Positions 1 to 8,764 of a stretch of 11,242 nt of DNA are shown piece by piece. The stretch is from Acidimicrobiia bacterium. Its GTDB lineage: Bacteria > Actinomycetota > Acidimicrobiia > UBA5794 > UBA11373. The stretch is taken from positions 1-11,242 of the forward strand of contig JALOLI010000016.1 in assembly GCA_025456165.1 (NCBI GenBank), written 5' to 3'. Every line of letters starts with the position of its first letter. Position 1 is the first letter of the stretch. The position numbers were made by a program, and so were the translations under genes. The notes under the pieces are model-generated. The model searched no databases. It was given only the letters and a program-made list of their open reading frames with translations, and was not told the DNA's origin.

Positions 1-746
1 GCCTCGGCCAGGTCGGGAGCACCGTGCCGCACCGCCTCGATCTGGGCGGCCACGGTGCCGGCGTCGCCGCGCGCCACCGGCCCGGTCAAGGCGGCCTCGG
101 GGCCCAGCGTGAGAGCGTTCTCCACCGCCGCCCGCACCAGGGGCTCGGCCACCCCGAAGCCCACGCCGGCGGCCTCGAAGAGACGGCGGGCCATGGCCAG
201 CGCCGCCACGGGGTAGTTGGCGGCGGCGGAGGCGGCGGCGTGGTAGAGGGCCTTGCGGTCGTCGGCCAGGGCGAAGGGGTGGCAGCCCATCGACTGGGCC
301 AGTTCGACCAGGCGATGGAAGAGGCCGTCGTCGGAGCAGGTGACCGCCACCCAGGCTCCCTTGAGCCGGGCGGCGCCATCGCGGGGGTTGGGCAGGGTCT
401 GCAGCGGGTGGAAGGAGCCCACAGGGCAGCCCGGGGCCAGGGGGGCCAGCGCCCCCACCGGAGTGAGGCCGGAGAGGTGGACCGCCCCACGCACCGCCGC
501 CGCCAGGGGGGCCAGGCGCCCGGCGACTTCGGCGATGGCGCGGTCGGGGACGGCGATGACCAGCAGGTCTGCAGGAGGCAAGGGCTCGTGCCATTCGAGC
601 CAGCGGGCCCCGGGGAGGACGGCGGCCGCGGCGTCCAGGCTCTCCAGGCGCCGGCCCAGCACCCCGGTCACCCGGTGGCCGGCGGCGCCCATGGCGAGGC
701 CGACCGCAAGCCCGGCACGGCCGGGACCGGCCAGGATCACCTCCAC
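1..746 (-). CDS. Rossmann-like DUF2520 protein (3' end outside window)
   Basis: Translation from the GTG at 746 gives 248 codons and runs off the left edge, so the C-terminus is missing. A dinucleotide-binding GPGRAG (GxGxxG) lies at residues 7-12 after a short beta strand, followed by a Rossmann domain to about residue 130. The C-terminal helical domain carries the family signatures YHAAASAAANYPVAAL (from 168) and TGPVARGD (221-228). The family resembles F420-dependent NADP reductase and ketopantoate-reductase-like proteins; in actinobacteria it usually lies just upstream of panC, so a role near pantothenate synthesis is often assumed but is not shown here. GTG 746 has GGAGG five bases upstream. 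A further in-frame GTG at 782 would sit inside the -10 to +1 spacer of the predicted promoter, so it is disfavoured. Confident for family, not for substrate. Confidence 0.88.
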   Translation of the reverse strand, partial: MEVILAGPGRAGLAVGLAMGAAGHRVTGVLGRRLESLDAAAAVLPGARWLEWHEPLPPADLLVIAVPDRAIAEVAGRLAPLAAAVRGAVHLSGLTPVGALAPLAPGCPVGSFHPLQTLPNPRDGAARLKGAWVAVTCSDDGLFHRLVELAQSMGCHPFALADDRKALYHAAASAAANYPVAALAMARRLFEAAGVGFGVAEPLVRAAVENALTLGPEAALTGPVARGDAGTVAAQIEAVRHGAPDLAE

Positions 747-785
747 CGCCGCCTCCAGTCCTCTCGCGGTACCGGGACGCACCCG

Positions 786-791
786 AGTGTA
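786..791 (-). promoter_or_regulatory. -10 box of the DUF2520 gene
   Basis: TACACT on the minus strand fits the TANNNT actinobacterial -10. It predicts transcription from about position 779 and a leader of about 33 nt that includes the GGAGG before GTG 746. I see no clear -35 hexamer. Sequence inference only. Confidence 0.4.
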
Positions 792-831
792 GGGACCGGA
801 CGGGCTTCCCGGCCCACGGCGCGACCGGGTG

Positions 832-837
832 TAGGGT
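832..837 (+). promoter_or_regulatory. -10 box for a leaderless scramblase-like transcript
   Basis: TAGGGT (TANNNT type) ends seven bases before the ATG at 845, so the predicted transcription start falls on or next to the A of ATG. There is no Shine-Dalgarno sequence in the seven C-rich bases between. This is the leaderless layout common in actinobacteria and also decides the start codon: the in-frame GTG at 836 overlaps the -10 box. Confidence 0.5.
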
Positions 838-844
838 GCCCCCC

Positions 845-1447
845 ATGGCGCTACTCGACCACCACCGCATCGTCATCAACCAGAAGGCCAAGCTCATCGA
901 GCTGACCAACGAGTACAAGATCCGCGACGAGCAGGGCGCCGAGATCGGCGTCATCCGCCAGGAAGGGCAGTCCACCCTGAAGAAGGTGGCCCGGTTCGTG
1001 TCCTCCCTGGACCAGTTCATGACCCATCGCCTCGGCGCCTACGACGCCTCCGGCGCCAAGGTGCTGGAGCTGGTGCGGCCGCGCAAGATCGTGAAGTCGT
1101 CGGTGGAGGTGTACGACGGCGCCGGGGCGCTCGCCGGCACCATCCGCCAGGAGAACGTCTTCGGCAAGATCCGCTTCGGCCTGCACGACGCCTCCGGAGC
1201 CAAGGTCGGCGAGATCCGGGCGGAGAACTGGCGGGCCTGGAACTTCGCCATCGTGGACCACACCGGGGCCGAAGTGGGCCGTATCACCAAGACCTGGGAG
1301 GGCCTGGCCAAGACCCTCTTCACCACGGCCGACGACTACCTGCTCGACATCAGCCCCTCGCTGGGCGGCCCGCTGCGCCTGCTGGCGTTCGCCTCGGCCG
1401 TCGGGGTCGACACCGCCCTCAAGCAGGACGCCCGCGGCTTCGGATAG
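845..1447 (+). CDS. LURP-one-related / phospholipid scramblase-like protein
   Basis: A 200-residue protein with the repeated beta-strand pattern of the LOR/scramblase (Tubby-like) superfamily. Strand-turn units of the form 'YDASGAKVLELVR', 'YDGAGALAGTIRQ', 'HDASGAKVGEIRA' and 'VDHTGAEVGRITK' recur through the chain. It begins with LLDHHRIVINQKAK and ends with ALKQD, as in actinobacterial proteins annotated as phospholipid scramblase-related. I see no signal peptide; the C-terminal hydrophobic stretch (about LRLLAFASAVGVDTAL) matches the buried or membrane-facing helix of this fold. The biochemical role of bacterial members is unknown, and scramblase activity should not be assumed. It stands alone on the plus strand between folK and the DUF2520 gene, convergent with folK at a gap of 18 nt. 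ATG 845 is chosen because of the leaderless promoter. Confidence 0.85.
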   Translation: MALLDHHRIVINQKAKLIELTNEYKIRDEQGAEIGVIRQEGQSTLKKVARFVSSLDQFMTHRLGAYDASGAKVLELVRPRKIVKSSVEVYDGAGALAGTIRQENVFGKIRFGLHDASGAKVGEIRAENWRAWNFAIVDHTGAEVGRITKTWEGLAKTLFTTADDYLLDISPSLGGPLRLLAFASAVGVDTALKQDARGFG

Positions 1448-1465
1448 ACCCGGCGCGAAGAGGCG

Positions 1466-1960
1466 CTACTCCCGCCACCAGCCCGGGCCGGCGGCCACCG
1501 TCGCCTCCTGGTCGGCTACGCCGTCGAGCAGGCCGGCCACCGGCGTGCCGTCGGGCAGAGCGGCCTCGGGCCAAGCCTCGGCCAGGGGCTCGAGGGCGAA
1601 GCGCCTGAGGGTGAGGCGGGGATGGGGCACCTGCAGGCCGGGCTCGTTCACGACCGCCCGGTCGTAGAGCAGCAGGTCGAGATCCAGCGTTCGGGGCCCC
1701 CAGCGCACCCGTCGCCGACGCCCGGCCTCCCCCTCCACACCGCGGCAGAACTCGAGCAGGGCCCGGGGGGCCAGAGCCGTGTCGATCACGGCCACGGCGT
1801 TGAGGAAAGGACCCTGTTCCGGGCCGCCGACGGGAGCCGTCTCGTACAGCGAGGAGACCGCCGCCACCACGCCGCTCTCCCCGAGACGGCGCACCGCCTC
1901 GCCCAGGCGAGCCCGACGGTCGCCGAGGTTGGAGCCCAGCCCGATCGCCGCCCGGGGCAC
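1466..1960 (-). CDS. folK: 2-amino-4-hydroxy-6-hydroxymethyldihydropteridine pyrophosphokinase (HPPK)
   Basis: HPPK transfers pyrophosphate from ATP to 6-hydroxymethyl-7,8-dihydropterin, giving the substrate of the FolP enzyme encoded two genes upstream. The 164 residues are the usual length of single-domain FolK. Visible signatures: AIGLGSNLGDR at the N-terminus, SSLYETAPVG, FLNAV, the family hallmark WGPRTLDLDLLLYD with its magnesium-binding aspartates, and VPHPRLTLRRFALEPL. The start is the GTG at 1960, which directly follows the TAG stop of the upstream gene (TAG then GTG). No clear ribosome binding site is present, so translation probably depends on coupling. It is the last gene of the minus-strand folate string and converges on the scramblase-like gene. 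Confidence 0.95.
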   Translation of the reverse strand: MPRAAIGLGSNLGDRRARLGEAVRRLGESGVVAAVSSLYETAPVGGPEQGPFLNAVAVIDTALAPRALLEFCRGVEGEAGRRRRVRWGPRTLDLDLLLYDRAVVNEPGLQVPHPRLTLRRFALEPLAEAWPEAALPDGTPVAGLLDGVADQEATVAAGPGWWRE

Positions 1961-2437
1961 CTAGGCGCCCGCCGCCTGCGGGATGACGGCCCGGGCCTCG
2001 GGCCCCAGGGGACGGCGCAGGATCTCCTGGATCAGGGCCGTGGCCTTGATCGGGTCGTTGAGGAGGCCGGAGTACACGAGATAGCCGGCCAGGATGCCGG
2101 CCACCGCTTCGTCGATCGTGTCGCGATGGAGGAGCAGGATCGCCCGGCGATCCTTGAAGATCGCGCGCATCGTCGCGAAGACCCGGTCCGCCGAGACCGG
2201 GTCGAGCTCGGGCAGCGGCTCGTGCACCGCGGCCAGCCCGGCGGCGGCGTAGGAGGCCAGGTTCTGGTTGCCCGCGAGGAGGGAGAGCACCGTGTTGATC
2301 CCCACTCCCTTGAGCCAGGCGATCTCCTCTTCGCGGCGCACCCGGCGATGCTGGAAGCCGTAGCCTCCCACCCGTTCGGCAACGGCGAGACGCCCGGAGA
2401 TCACCCAGGTGAATCCTCTGGGCTCGAGGCCGGTCAT
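1961..2437 (-). CDS. Dual-specificity-phosphatase-like protein lacking the catalytic Cys and Arg
   Basis: A 158-residue protein with the layout of atypical dual-specificity phosphatases: WVISGRLA near the N-terminus (11-18), EEEIAWLKGVGINTVLSLL (36-54), a HEPLPELDP segment (72-80) where the general-acid loop would be, and a hydrophobic strand leading to the P-loop position (IILLLH-like, 100-104). The expected HCX5R signature reads HRDTIDEA at 104-111, so Cys is Arg 105 and the phosphate-binding Arg is Ala 111. The following helix (VAGILAGYLVYSG) is the one after the P-loop in true phosphatases. I infer a pseudophosphatase, probably a binding or scaffold protein. It occupies the place where actinobacteria usually have folB, but shows no FolB motif. 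ATG 2437 has AAGG six bases upstream; GTG 2443, forming a GTGA overlap with the folP stop, is the alternative. Confidence 0.75.
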   Translation of the reverse strand: MTGLEPRGFTWVISGRLAVAERVGGYGFQHRRVRREEEIAWLKGVGINTVLSLLAGNQNLASYAAAGLAAVHEPLPELDPVSADRVFATMRAIFKDRRAILLLHRDTIDEAVAGILAGYLVYSGLLNDPIKATALIQEILRRPLGPEARAVIPQAAGA

Positions 2438-2439
2438 GC

Positions 2440-3318
2440 TCACCCTTCGCTCGCCGGAACCGCTCTCACGATAGCGTCGGCGACGCGCGCTGTTTGTAGC
2501 CCCACAACCACGTTGTGTGTTCGGATAATCGAGGCGCCCCCGGCGATCGCCAGGACGTGAGCGGCCGCGGTGGCGGCATCCCGATCGGCGGCAGGGATCG
2601 GGCCCAGGATGTCGGCGATGAACCTCTTGCGCGAGGCCCCCACGAGGAGGGGGTAGCCCAGGGCGCTCAGGCGGGGCATCCCGGCGAGGAGGGCCAGGTT
2701 GTGCTCCAGGCGCTTGCCGAACCCGATGCCCGGGTCCACGCAGATCGCCCCGGGGTCGATGCCGGCGGCCTGGGCGGCCTCGGCCCGCGACAAGAGGAAG
2801 GCGGCCACCTCGGCCAGCACATCCCCGTAGCGCGGGTCGTCCTGCATGGTCCGCGGCGTGCCCTGCATGTGCATCAGCACCACCCCGGCCCCGGCCCCGG
2901 CCACCACCCCGGCCATCCCGGGATCGCCGAGGGCGGTCACGTCGTTGACCACCGCTGCCCCCGCCTCCAGGGCGGCGGCGGCGACCTCCGCCTTAGTGGT
3001 GTCGATGGAGACCACCGCCCCGGCCGCGCAGAGGGCCCGCACCACCGGAAGCACCCGGCGCATCTCCTCGCCGGCCGGCACCGGGTCGGCGCCGGGCCGG
3101 GTGGACTCGCCTCCCACGTCCACCAAGTCGGCCCCTTCGGCCAGCATTTCGAGGCCGCGGCGCACGGCGGCCGCCGTCGAGGCGTAAAGCCCGCCGTCGC
3201 TGAAGGAGTCCGGGGTCACGTTCAACGCCCCCATGACCAGAGGGCGGGTGGCCGTGTCGAGAGCCCGCCCCCGGACCCGCCAGGCGGCCGGGCGGCGGCC
3301 CGGGCCGAGGCCGGCCAT
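2440..3318 (-). CDS. folP: Dihydropteroate synthase (DHPS)
   Basis: DHPS condenses dihydropterin pyrophosphate with p-aminobenzoate to make dihydropteroate in folate synthesis; it is the sulfonamide target. The 292-residue protein has the complete TIM-barrel signature set: VMGALNVTPDSFSDGG (28-43), VDVGGESTRPGA, VSIDTTKAEVA, VVNDVTALGDPGM, LMHMQGTPRTMQ, ICVDPGIGFGK, LLVGASRKRFI and IRTHNV near the end. ATG 3318 starts one base after the ftsH stop (TGA-G-ATG). No strong ribosome binding site is visible, which suggests translational coupling to ftsH. An N-terminal segment rich in Arg (WRVRGRALDTATRPL) precedes the first strand, as is usual in actinobacterial FolP. The folE gene that commonly lies between ftsH and folP is absent. 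Confidence 0.97.
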   Translation of the reverse strand: MAGLGPGRRPAAWRVRGRALDTATRPLVMGALNVTPDSFSDGGLYASTAAAVRRGLEMLAEGADLVDVGGESTRPGADPVPAGEEMRRVLPVVRALCAAGAVVSIDTTKAEVAAAALEAGAAVVNDVTALGDPGMAGVVAGAGAGVVLMHMQGTPRTMQDDPRYGDVLAEVAAFLLSRAEAAQAAGIDPGAICVDPGIGFGKRLEHNLALLAGMPRLSALGYPLLVGASRKRFIADILGPIPAADRDAATAAAHVLAIAGGASIIRTHNVVVGLQTARVADAIVRAVPASEG

Positions 3319-3319
3319 C

Positions 3320-5242
<1,923 letters not shown>

Positions 5243-5251
5243 CTCGCTCCT

Positions 5252-5275
5252 CTACTGGCGCGCCCGGGAGCCCAT
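5252..5275 (-). CDS. Possible 7-codon leader ORF before ftsH
   Basis: ATG at 5275 followed by six sense codons (MGSRARQ) and TAG. It has an ideal GGAGG six bases upstream (5282-5286), better than that of ftsH itself. The TAG ends nine bases before, and in the same frame as, the TTG start of ftsH. It could be a leader that tunes ftsH translation by reinitiation. It could also be the true FtsH N-terminus interrupted by a nonsense change or sequencing error, since reading through the TAG would join it directly to ftsH. No proof of translation. Confidence 0.35.
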   Translation of the reverse strand: MGSRARQ

Positions 5276-5351
5276 GGTATTCCTCCCTCGCGGGTACTCC
5301 GTGGGACAGGGCCGCGCCATCTCATCGGACTCACGGATCCCGGCCTGAACC

Positions 5352-5909
5352 TCAAGCCCCGGGTAGAGCCGCCTCGCCCTCTTCCTCCCCTTCCTCCATC
5401 ACCGCCACGTAGGGCAGGTTGCGATAGCGGCCGAAGTAGTCGAGGCCGTACCCGATGACGAAGTCCGGAGGGATCTCGAAGCCCACGTAGCGCACCGACA
5501 CCGGGAGCTTCTGCAGCCCGGGCTTGAGCAGCAAGGTGGCGATCTCGAGTGAGGCGGGGCGGCGCACCTCGAGGTTGCGCCGCAGGTAGTGCAGGGTGAG
5601 GCCCGAGTCGACGATGTCCTCCACGATCAGGACGTGTCGTCCCGAGATCTCGCGGTCGAGGTCCTTCAGGATCCGCACCACGCCCGAAGTCCGCGTGGCC
5701 TCGCCGTAGGAGGAGACCGCCATGAAGTCGAGGTCCACCGGCAGGGCGATGTGGCGCGAGAGGTCGGCCATCACCATGAAGGCCCCCTTCAGCACGGCCA
5801 CCAGCAGCAGGTCCCGGCCCCGGTAGTCGGCGGTGATCTCGGCGCCCATCTCGGCCAGGCGTCGCTCGATCTGCTCCGCCGAGATCAGGACCCGGCCGAT
5901 CCTCACCAT
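5352..5909 (-). CDS. hpt: Hypoxanthine phosphoribosyltransferase
   Basis: Salvages hypoxanthine (and usually guanine) with PRPP to IMP or GMP in the cytoplasm. The 185 residues match the bacterial family. Visible signatures: [17 protein letters not shown], the PRPP-binding loop [13 protein letters not shown], and the base-binding C-terminal part [18 protein letters not shown]. The C-terminus ends in a Glu-rich tail. The start region GAGGAGGAATGGTGA is both the ribosome binding site and the end of tilS. ATG 5909 is given, but GTG 5906 has better spacing to GGAGG and would make a four-base GTGA overlap with the tilS stop. The tilS-hpt-ftsH order is conserved in many bacteria, and the three are probably co-transcribed here. 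Confidence 0.95.
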   Translation of the reverse strand: MVRIGRVLISAEQIERRLAEMGAEITADYRGRDLLLVAVLKGAFMVMADLSRHIALPVDLDFMAVSSYGEATRTSGVVRILKDLDREISGRHVLIVEDIVDSGLTLHYLRRNLEVRRPASLEIATLLLKPGLQKLPVSVRYVGFEIPPDFVIGYGLDYFGRYRNLPYVAVMEEGEEEGEAALPGA

Positions 5910-7216
5910 TCCTCCTCGAGCCTCAGGCGAACCACAGAGGCGCCGCGGCCCGCCGCCCAGGCGGCGAGGCGAGCCCCGGGCACCCAGGCGATTGTGCCAC
6001 CCGCGACGACCACCGGCCAACCCGGCCGCCGCGACGCGGGGATGCCGGCTTCCCGAAGGGCCTCGGCCACGGCCTTATGCCCCCGACCGGCATCGACCCG
6101 GTCGCCGGGCAGGGCGCCCCGCACGACCAGGCCCGCGGCGGCGGCCGGCGCGTCCAGCAGGGCCTCCCGGCGCCCCACGGGCAGGAGAGCGGGAGCCGGC
6201 AGAGGGCCCTCGGCTGTCACCACCCACTCCCCGAACCGGGCTCGTCCGGGCACCAGCAGCGGGACCGGCTCGGGGACGGGCCGGGCGGCGGCGGGGCGCA
6301 GCACGACCCACGGCCCTTCCCGGACGGCGAGGTAGCCGCCCTGGAGCGGCCGGGCGGCGGGCCCGGCGGCACTCGCCGCCAGCAGCACCGCCTCCACGTC
6401 CTGCCCGTGCCCGGGGTAGGGATCGAGCAGCAGGCGGAGCGCCCGGCGGGCCGCCCGGGCCGCGATCGGAGGCGACAGCGTGGCCAGGGCGGCGGCCGGC
6501 AGGCGGACCGCTCCTCCGGCCCGCCGCAGCGGCACCGCGGCTGCCCCGGCTTCGAGAGCGGCGTCGTCGGCGGCCATCAGGGCGGCGGCCCGGGTGATGG
6601 CGGCGCGCACTCCGGGGCCGATGCGGGCGGCCAGCAACGGCAGGACCTCGTGGCGGAGCACGTTGCGGCGCCGGGTGAGATCGGTGTTACCGGGGTCGTC
6701 GGCGTAGGGCAGGCCCAACCGATCGGCCGCCGCCCGCACCTCCTCCCGGCTCACTGCCAGCAGGGGCCGGGCCCACCGGCCGCGACGCTCCGGGATGCCC
6801 GAGAGACCGCCGGCGCCGGCGCCGCGCAGGAGGTTCCCCAGGACGGTCTCGGCCTGGTCGTCGGCGGTGTGCCCGGTGGCGATGACCTCGTCCGGGTGGG
6901 CCTCGGCTTCCAGAGCGCGGTAGCGGGCGGCCCGCAGCGCCGCCTCGGAATCACCGGCCGCCGGGGCGGGCACGACGCAGTGGCTGATGCCCAGGTGCGC
7001 CGCCACGGCCTGCGCCGCGGCGATGAGCGAAGGTGAAGCCCCAAGGCCGTGATCCACCGTGACGGCCCGCATCGGGCATCCCATCTCCCCGACCGCCCAG
7101 GCGAGCACCGCGCTGTCGGCCCCGCCGCCCAGGGCGACGAGCACCCGGGCACCGGCGAACCCGGCGGCGTCGAGGACCGCCTGCAACCCTGGGGTCAGGC
7201 CACCCGCTGCAGCCAT
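5903..7216 (-). CDS. tilS: tRNA(Ile)-lysidine synthase
   Basis: Attaches lysine to C34 of tRNA-Ile(CAU), which lets it read AUA. The 437-residue form has the N-terminal PP-loop ATPase and a C-terminal region from about residue 220. Motifs: the PP-loop at 30-35 reads GGGADS rather than the usual SGGxDS, then [45 protein letters not shown] and the conserved [20 protein letters not shown]. All other family signatures are intact, so it is probably active; the lost P-loop Ser is the odd point. ATG 7216 overlaps the end of the upstream metallopeptidase by 22 bases and has GGAG two and eight bases upstream. The 3' end overlaps hpt. Longer reading in this frame upstream is only a shadow of the metallopeptidase gene. 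Confidence 0.94.
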   Translation of the reverse strand: MAAAGGLTPGLQAVLDAAGFAGARVLVALGGGADSAVLAWAVGEMGCPMRAVTVDHGLGASPSLIAAAQAVAAHLGISHCVVPAPAAGDSEAALRAARYRALEAEAHPDEVIATGHTADDQAETVLGNLLRGAGAGGLSGIPERRGRWARPLLAVSREEVRAAADRLGLPYADDPGNTDLTRRRNVLRHEVLPLLAARIGPGVRAAITRAAALMAADDAALEAGAAAVPLRRAGGAVRLPAAALATLSPPIAARAARRALRLLLDPYPGHGQDVEAVLLAASAAGPAARPLQGGYLAVREGPWVVLRPAAARPVPEPVPLLVPGRARFGEWVVTAEGPLPAPALLPVGRREALLDAPAAAAGLVVRGALPGDRVDAGRGHKAVAEALREAGIPASRRPGWPVVVAGGTIAWVPGARLAAWAAGRGASVVRLRLEEEW

Positions 7217-8226
7217 CGCTCCGGCTCCCGGATCTCCTCCAGAGTGGGCAGGTTGTCGGGGCCCTCCCAGGCCCGGTCGAGGGCGCCGAAGCCGGCCCGC
7301 CGCTCCACCGCCAAGATGAAGCGCTCCCCCTGCTCGTACTGCTGCATCTTCATCTCCAGGCCGGTGATGCGGAGGAAGGCGGCGTGGCGCGGGTCGCCGC
7401 GGCGCGCCTTGAGCACGCGCGACATGCGGTGCTGAGTCACCAGGATGCGGCCCCCGATGCGGTCCATGACCACGTGGCCATGGCCTTCCAGGAACGACAT
7501 GAGGGCCTGGACGCGGTCGAGCACCTCGCGTTGCGCCGGCGTGGCCAGCAGGCCCATGAGCCCCGTCTCGTCGAGGAGTGGCCGCCCCCGCCGGGCGGCC
7601 GTGCGCAACTCCCCCGCCAGACGGCCGGCGCGGCCCCGGTCGGCGGCCGAGGCCTCGACGAGACGGCCCACGAGGCTGAGGAAGTAGGGGCGCATCCAGG
7701 GCACCGCGGTGAACTGAAGCCGGTGGGTGCACTCGTGGAGGGCGACCCAGAGGCGGAACTCGGCGGGACGGAATTGATAGCGCCTCTCGAGGGCGAGCAG
7801 GTTGCCCCCCACCAGCATCACCGTGTCCCCCTCGCCGTCGTCCGAGGGGACCACCATCTCGTACTGCCCCAGCACCCGGCGGGCGAGGAACCCCACCAGC
7901 GCCCCCACCTCGGCCCCCAGGAGGCGGCTCGAGAGGCGCCCGGGCCGCCCGGGCCGGGCGGCGGCCAGCCGGGCCTCCGCTGGGGCCAGCAGCCTCCCGA
8001 AGCCCGCCACGTTGGCCCGGGCCCACTCAGCGCGGGTGACCACCGCCACCGCCGGCTCGCCGGACCACGGCAGCCCGGTCTCGTCGGCCACCAGGGCGGC
8101 AGCCCGGGCGATGACTCCAGGAGCCTGGCGGGCCAGGAGGGCAAAGTGGTAGGTCCCCTCGAGCGGGTAGGTGCCGGCAAGGCGGGCCCCGACGCGAGCG
8201 GCCACGGGCCAGTGGACGGCGCTCAC
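7195..8226 (-). CDS. DUF2342 zinc-dependent metallopeptidase (zincin-like, 'F420 biosynthesis associated')
   Basis: A 343-residue protein of the actinobacterial DUF2342 family, annotated in databases as zinicin-like metallopeptidase or coenzyme F420 biosynthesis-associated protein. The zinc motif HECTH is at 164-168 in LWVALHECTHRLQF, and SFLEGHGHVVMD further on probably supplies the third ligand. The N-terminus (VHWPVAARVGARLAG) and ALVADETGLP match the family. There is no signal peptide, so it is probably cytoplasmic; substrate unknown. The F420 link rests on phylogenetic co-occurrence, not on biochemistry. Start GTG 8226 lacks a Shine-Dalgarno sequence; it overlaps the stop of an 8-codon ORF (GTGA) that begins at a predicted transcription start. 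It opens the metallopeptidase-tilS-hpt-ftsH-fol gene string and overlaps tilS. Confidence 0.9.
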   Translation of the reverse strand: MSAVHWPVAARVGARLAGTYPLEGTYHFALLARQAPGVIARAAALVADETGLPWSGEPAVAVVTRAEWARANVAGFGRLLAPAEARLAAARPGRPGRLSSRLLGAEVGALVGFLARRVLGQYEMVVPSDDGEGDTVMLVGGNLLALERRYQFRPAEFRLWVALHECTHRLQFTAVPWMRPYFLSLVGRLVEASAADRGRAGRLAGELRTAARRGRPLLDETGLMGLLATPAQREVLDRVQALMSFLEGHGHVVMDRIGGRILVTQHRMSRVLKARRGDPRHAAFLRITGLEMKMQQYEQGERFILAVERRAGFGALDRAWEGPDNLPTLEEIREPERWLQRVA

Positions 8227-8249
8227 CGGGCGCGGCGCATCGGGGTCAT
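8223..8249 (-). CDS. Possible leaderless 8-codon ORF coupled to the metallopeptidase gene
   Basis: ATG 8249 lies exactly six bases after a TATCCT -10 box, so a transcript would begin with this AUG. It encodes MTPMRRAR and stops at TGA 8225-8223, which overlaps the GTG start of the metallopeptidase in a GTGA arrangement. The GTG has no Shine-Dalgarno of its own, so ribosomes loaded at the leaderless AUG could restart there. The ORF is very short and its translation is inference. Confidence 0.35.
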   Translation of the reverse strand: MTPMRRAR

Positions 8250-8255
8250 CCGACG

Positions 8256-8261
8256 AGGATA
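8256..8261 (-). promoter_or_regulatory. -10 box of the metallopeptidase-tilS-hpt string
   Basis: TATCCT on the minus strand, a good TANNNT match, six bases before ATG 8249. No -35 hexamer is evident; the spacer region is GC-rich and can fold. It is the only convincing promoter upstream of this gene string, so it may drive the genes down to ftsH or folK. Confidence 0.45.
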
Positions 8262-8263
8262 CC

Positions 8264-8288
8264 CCTGCCGCCCCGAAGGAGGCTCAGG
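8264..8288 (-). terminator. Weak GC-rich hairpin at the end of the sigma operon
   Basis: CCTG at 8288-8285 can pair with CAGG at 8267-8264, and CC..CC inside with GG..GG around a TTCGG loop, with a bulge and one mismatch. It spans the stop codon of the zinc-finger gene and has no T-tract. It could end the sigma-factor transcript or simply be a product of high GC. Confidence 0.2.
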
Positions 8289-8475
8289 CTTCGTGGACCA
8301 CCCGGCCGCGCAGGCGCGGGAAGCGGGTGGGAGCGTGGGCGTAGCAGAACTCGCGGTTGTTGTACCGCGAGAGCTTGGTGGGGCAGTCGCGGTGAGCGCA
8401 CAGACGGTCGCCGTCGTGCGAGCGGGGAGCGCGTAGCTTCCCGGTCACCTTGTTGCCCTTGAGGATCTCCGACAT
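8284..8475 (-). CDS. Small Cys/His zinc-finger-like protein
   Basis: A 63-residue basic protein, function unknown. After an N-terminal Lys/Arg-rich stretch (LKGNKVTGKLRAPRSHDG) comes a compact motif LCAHRDCPTKLSRYNN followed by FCYAHAP, giving C-x4-C, then C-x2-H, which looks like a single zinc-binding site. The C-terminus (TRFPRLRGRVVHEA) is again basic, so nucleic-acid or protein binding is possible but not shown. ATG 8475 is set by GGAGG five bases upstream (8481-8485); longer forms starting at 8526 would run into the anti-sigma gene and lack a ribosome site. It follows the anti-sigma gene by 31 bases and is likely in the same operon. Confidence 0.75.
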   Translation of the reverse strand: MSEILKGNKVTGKLRAPRSHDGDRLCAHRDCPTKLSRYNNREFCYAHAPTRFPRLRGRVVHEA

Positions 8476-8506
8476 CGTCGCCTCCATGCGGGGGGACGAA
8501 GAGACC

Positions 8507-8764
8507 TTACCCCCGGGGGCCCCCATCGAGCGGCAGTTCCCTGAGTGAGGCCCTCAGCCTTTCGTACACCGGCGTGGGGATTTCCTGGTGGCAGCCATCG
8601 TGGACCCGCTGCTTGAGCCACTCCTCGAAGTGGTAGCCGTGCTCGCAGGGCGGGCAGCGGCGCAGGTGATAGCGCACTCGGATGCGGCGGAACCAGACCA
8701 TCTCGCCGTCGAGGTAGCGGTAGGCGAGAGCCTGGGCCTTCTCGCAGCTGTGGTGGTGGCTCAT
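8507..8764 (-). CDS. rsrA: ZAS-type anti-sigma factor (RsrA/RshA-like)
   Basis: An 85-residue zinc-associated anti-sigma factor. It has the signature H33-x3-C37-x2-C40 (YHLRRCPPC), with C7 as a probable fourth ligand or redox partner and an additional C58. In the RsrA family, oxidation of the Cys pair releases zinc and frees the sigma factor. [10 protein letters not shown] in the first helix is typical of mycothiol-system anti-sigma-R factors. ATG 8764 overlaps the sigma-factor stop as ATGA, so synthesis of both partners is coupled. The symbol follows the family; the partner is inferred from adjacency. Confidence 0.88.
   Translation of the reverse strand: MSHHHSCEKAQALAYRYLDGEMVWFRRIRVRYHLRRCPPCEHGYHFEEWLKQRVHDGCHQEIPTPVYERLRASLRELPLDGGPRG

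Noticed and set aside
24..905. 293-codon plus-strand frame over the DUF2520 gene
   Set aside because: Gly/Arg/His-rich with no motif; the opposite strand encodes a recognisable DUF2520 protein.
1453..1466. GCGC-gaagag-GCGC hairpin between the convergent scramblase-like gene and folK
   Set aside because: Only four base pairs and no T-tract; too weak to call a terminator.
5910..6020. Upstream extension of hpt to 6020
   Set aside because: An Arg/Gly-rich shadow of the tilS C-terminus; the family N-terminus begins at 5906-5909 next to a strong ribosome site.
7217..8026. Upstream extension of the tilS frame to 8026
   Set aside because: It overlaps the DUF2342 gene in another frame and is Pro/Arg/Gly-rich without motif; TilS similarity begins at the ATG at 7216.
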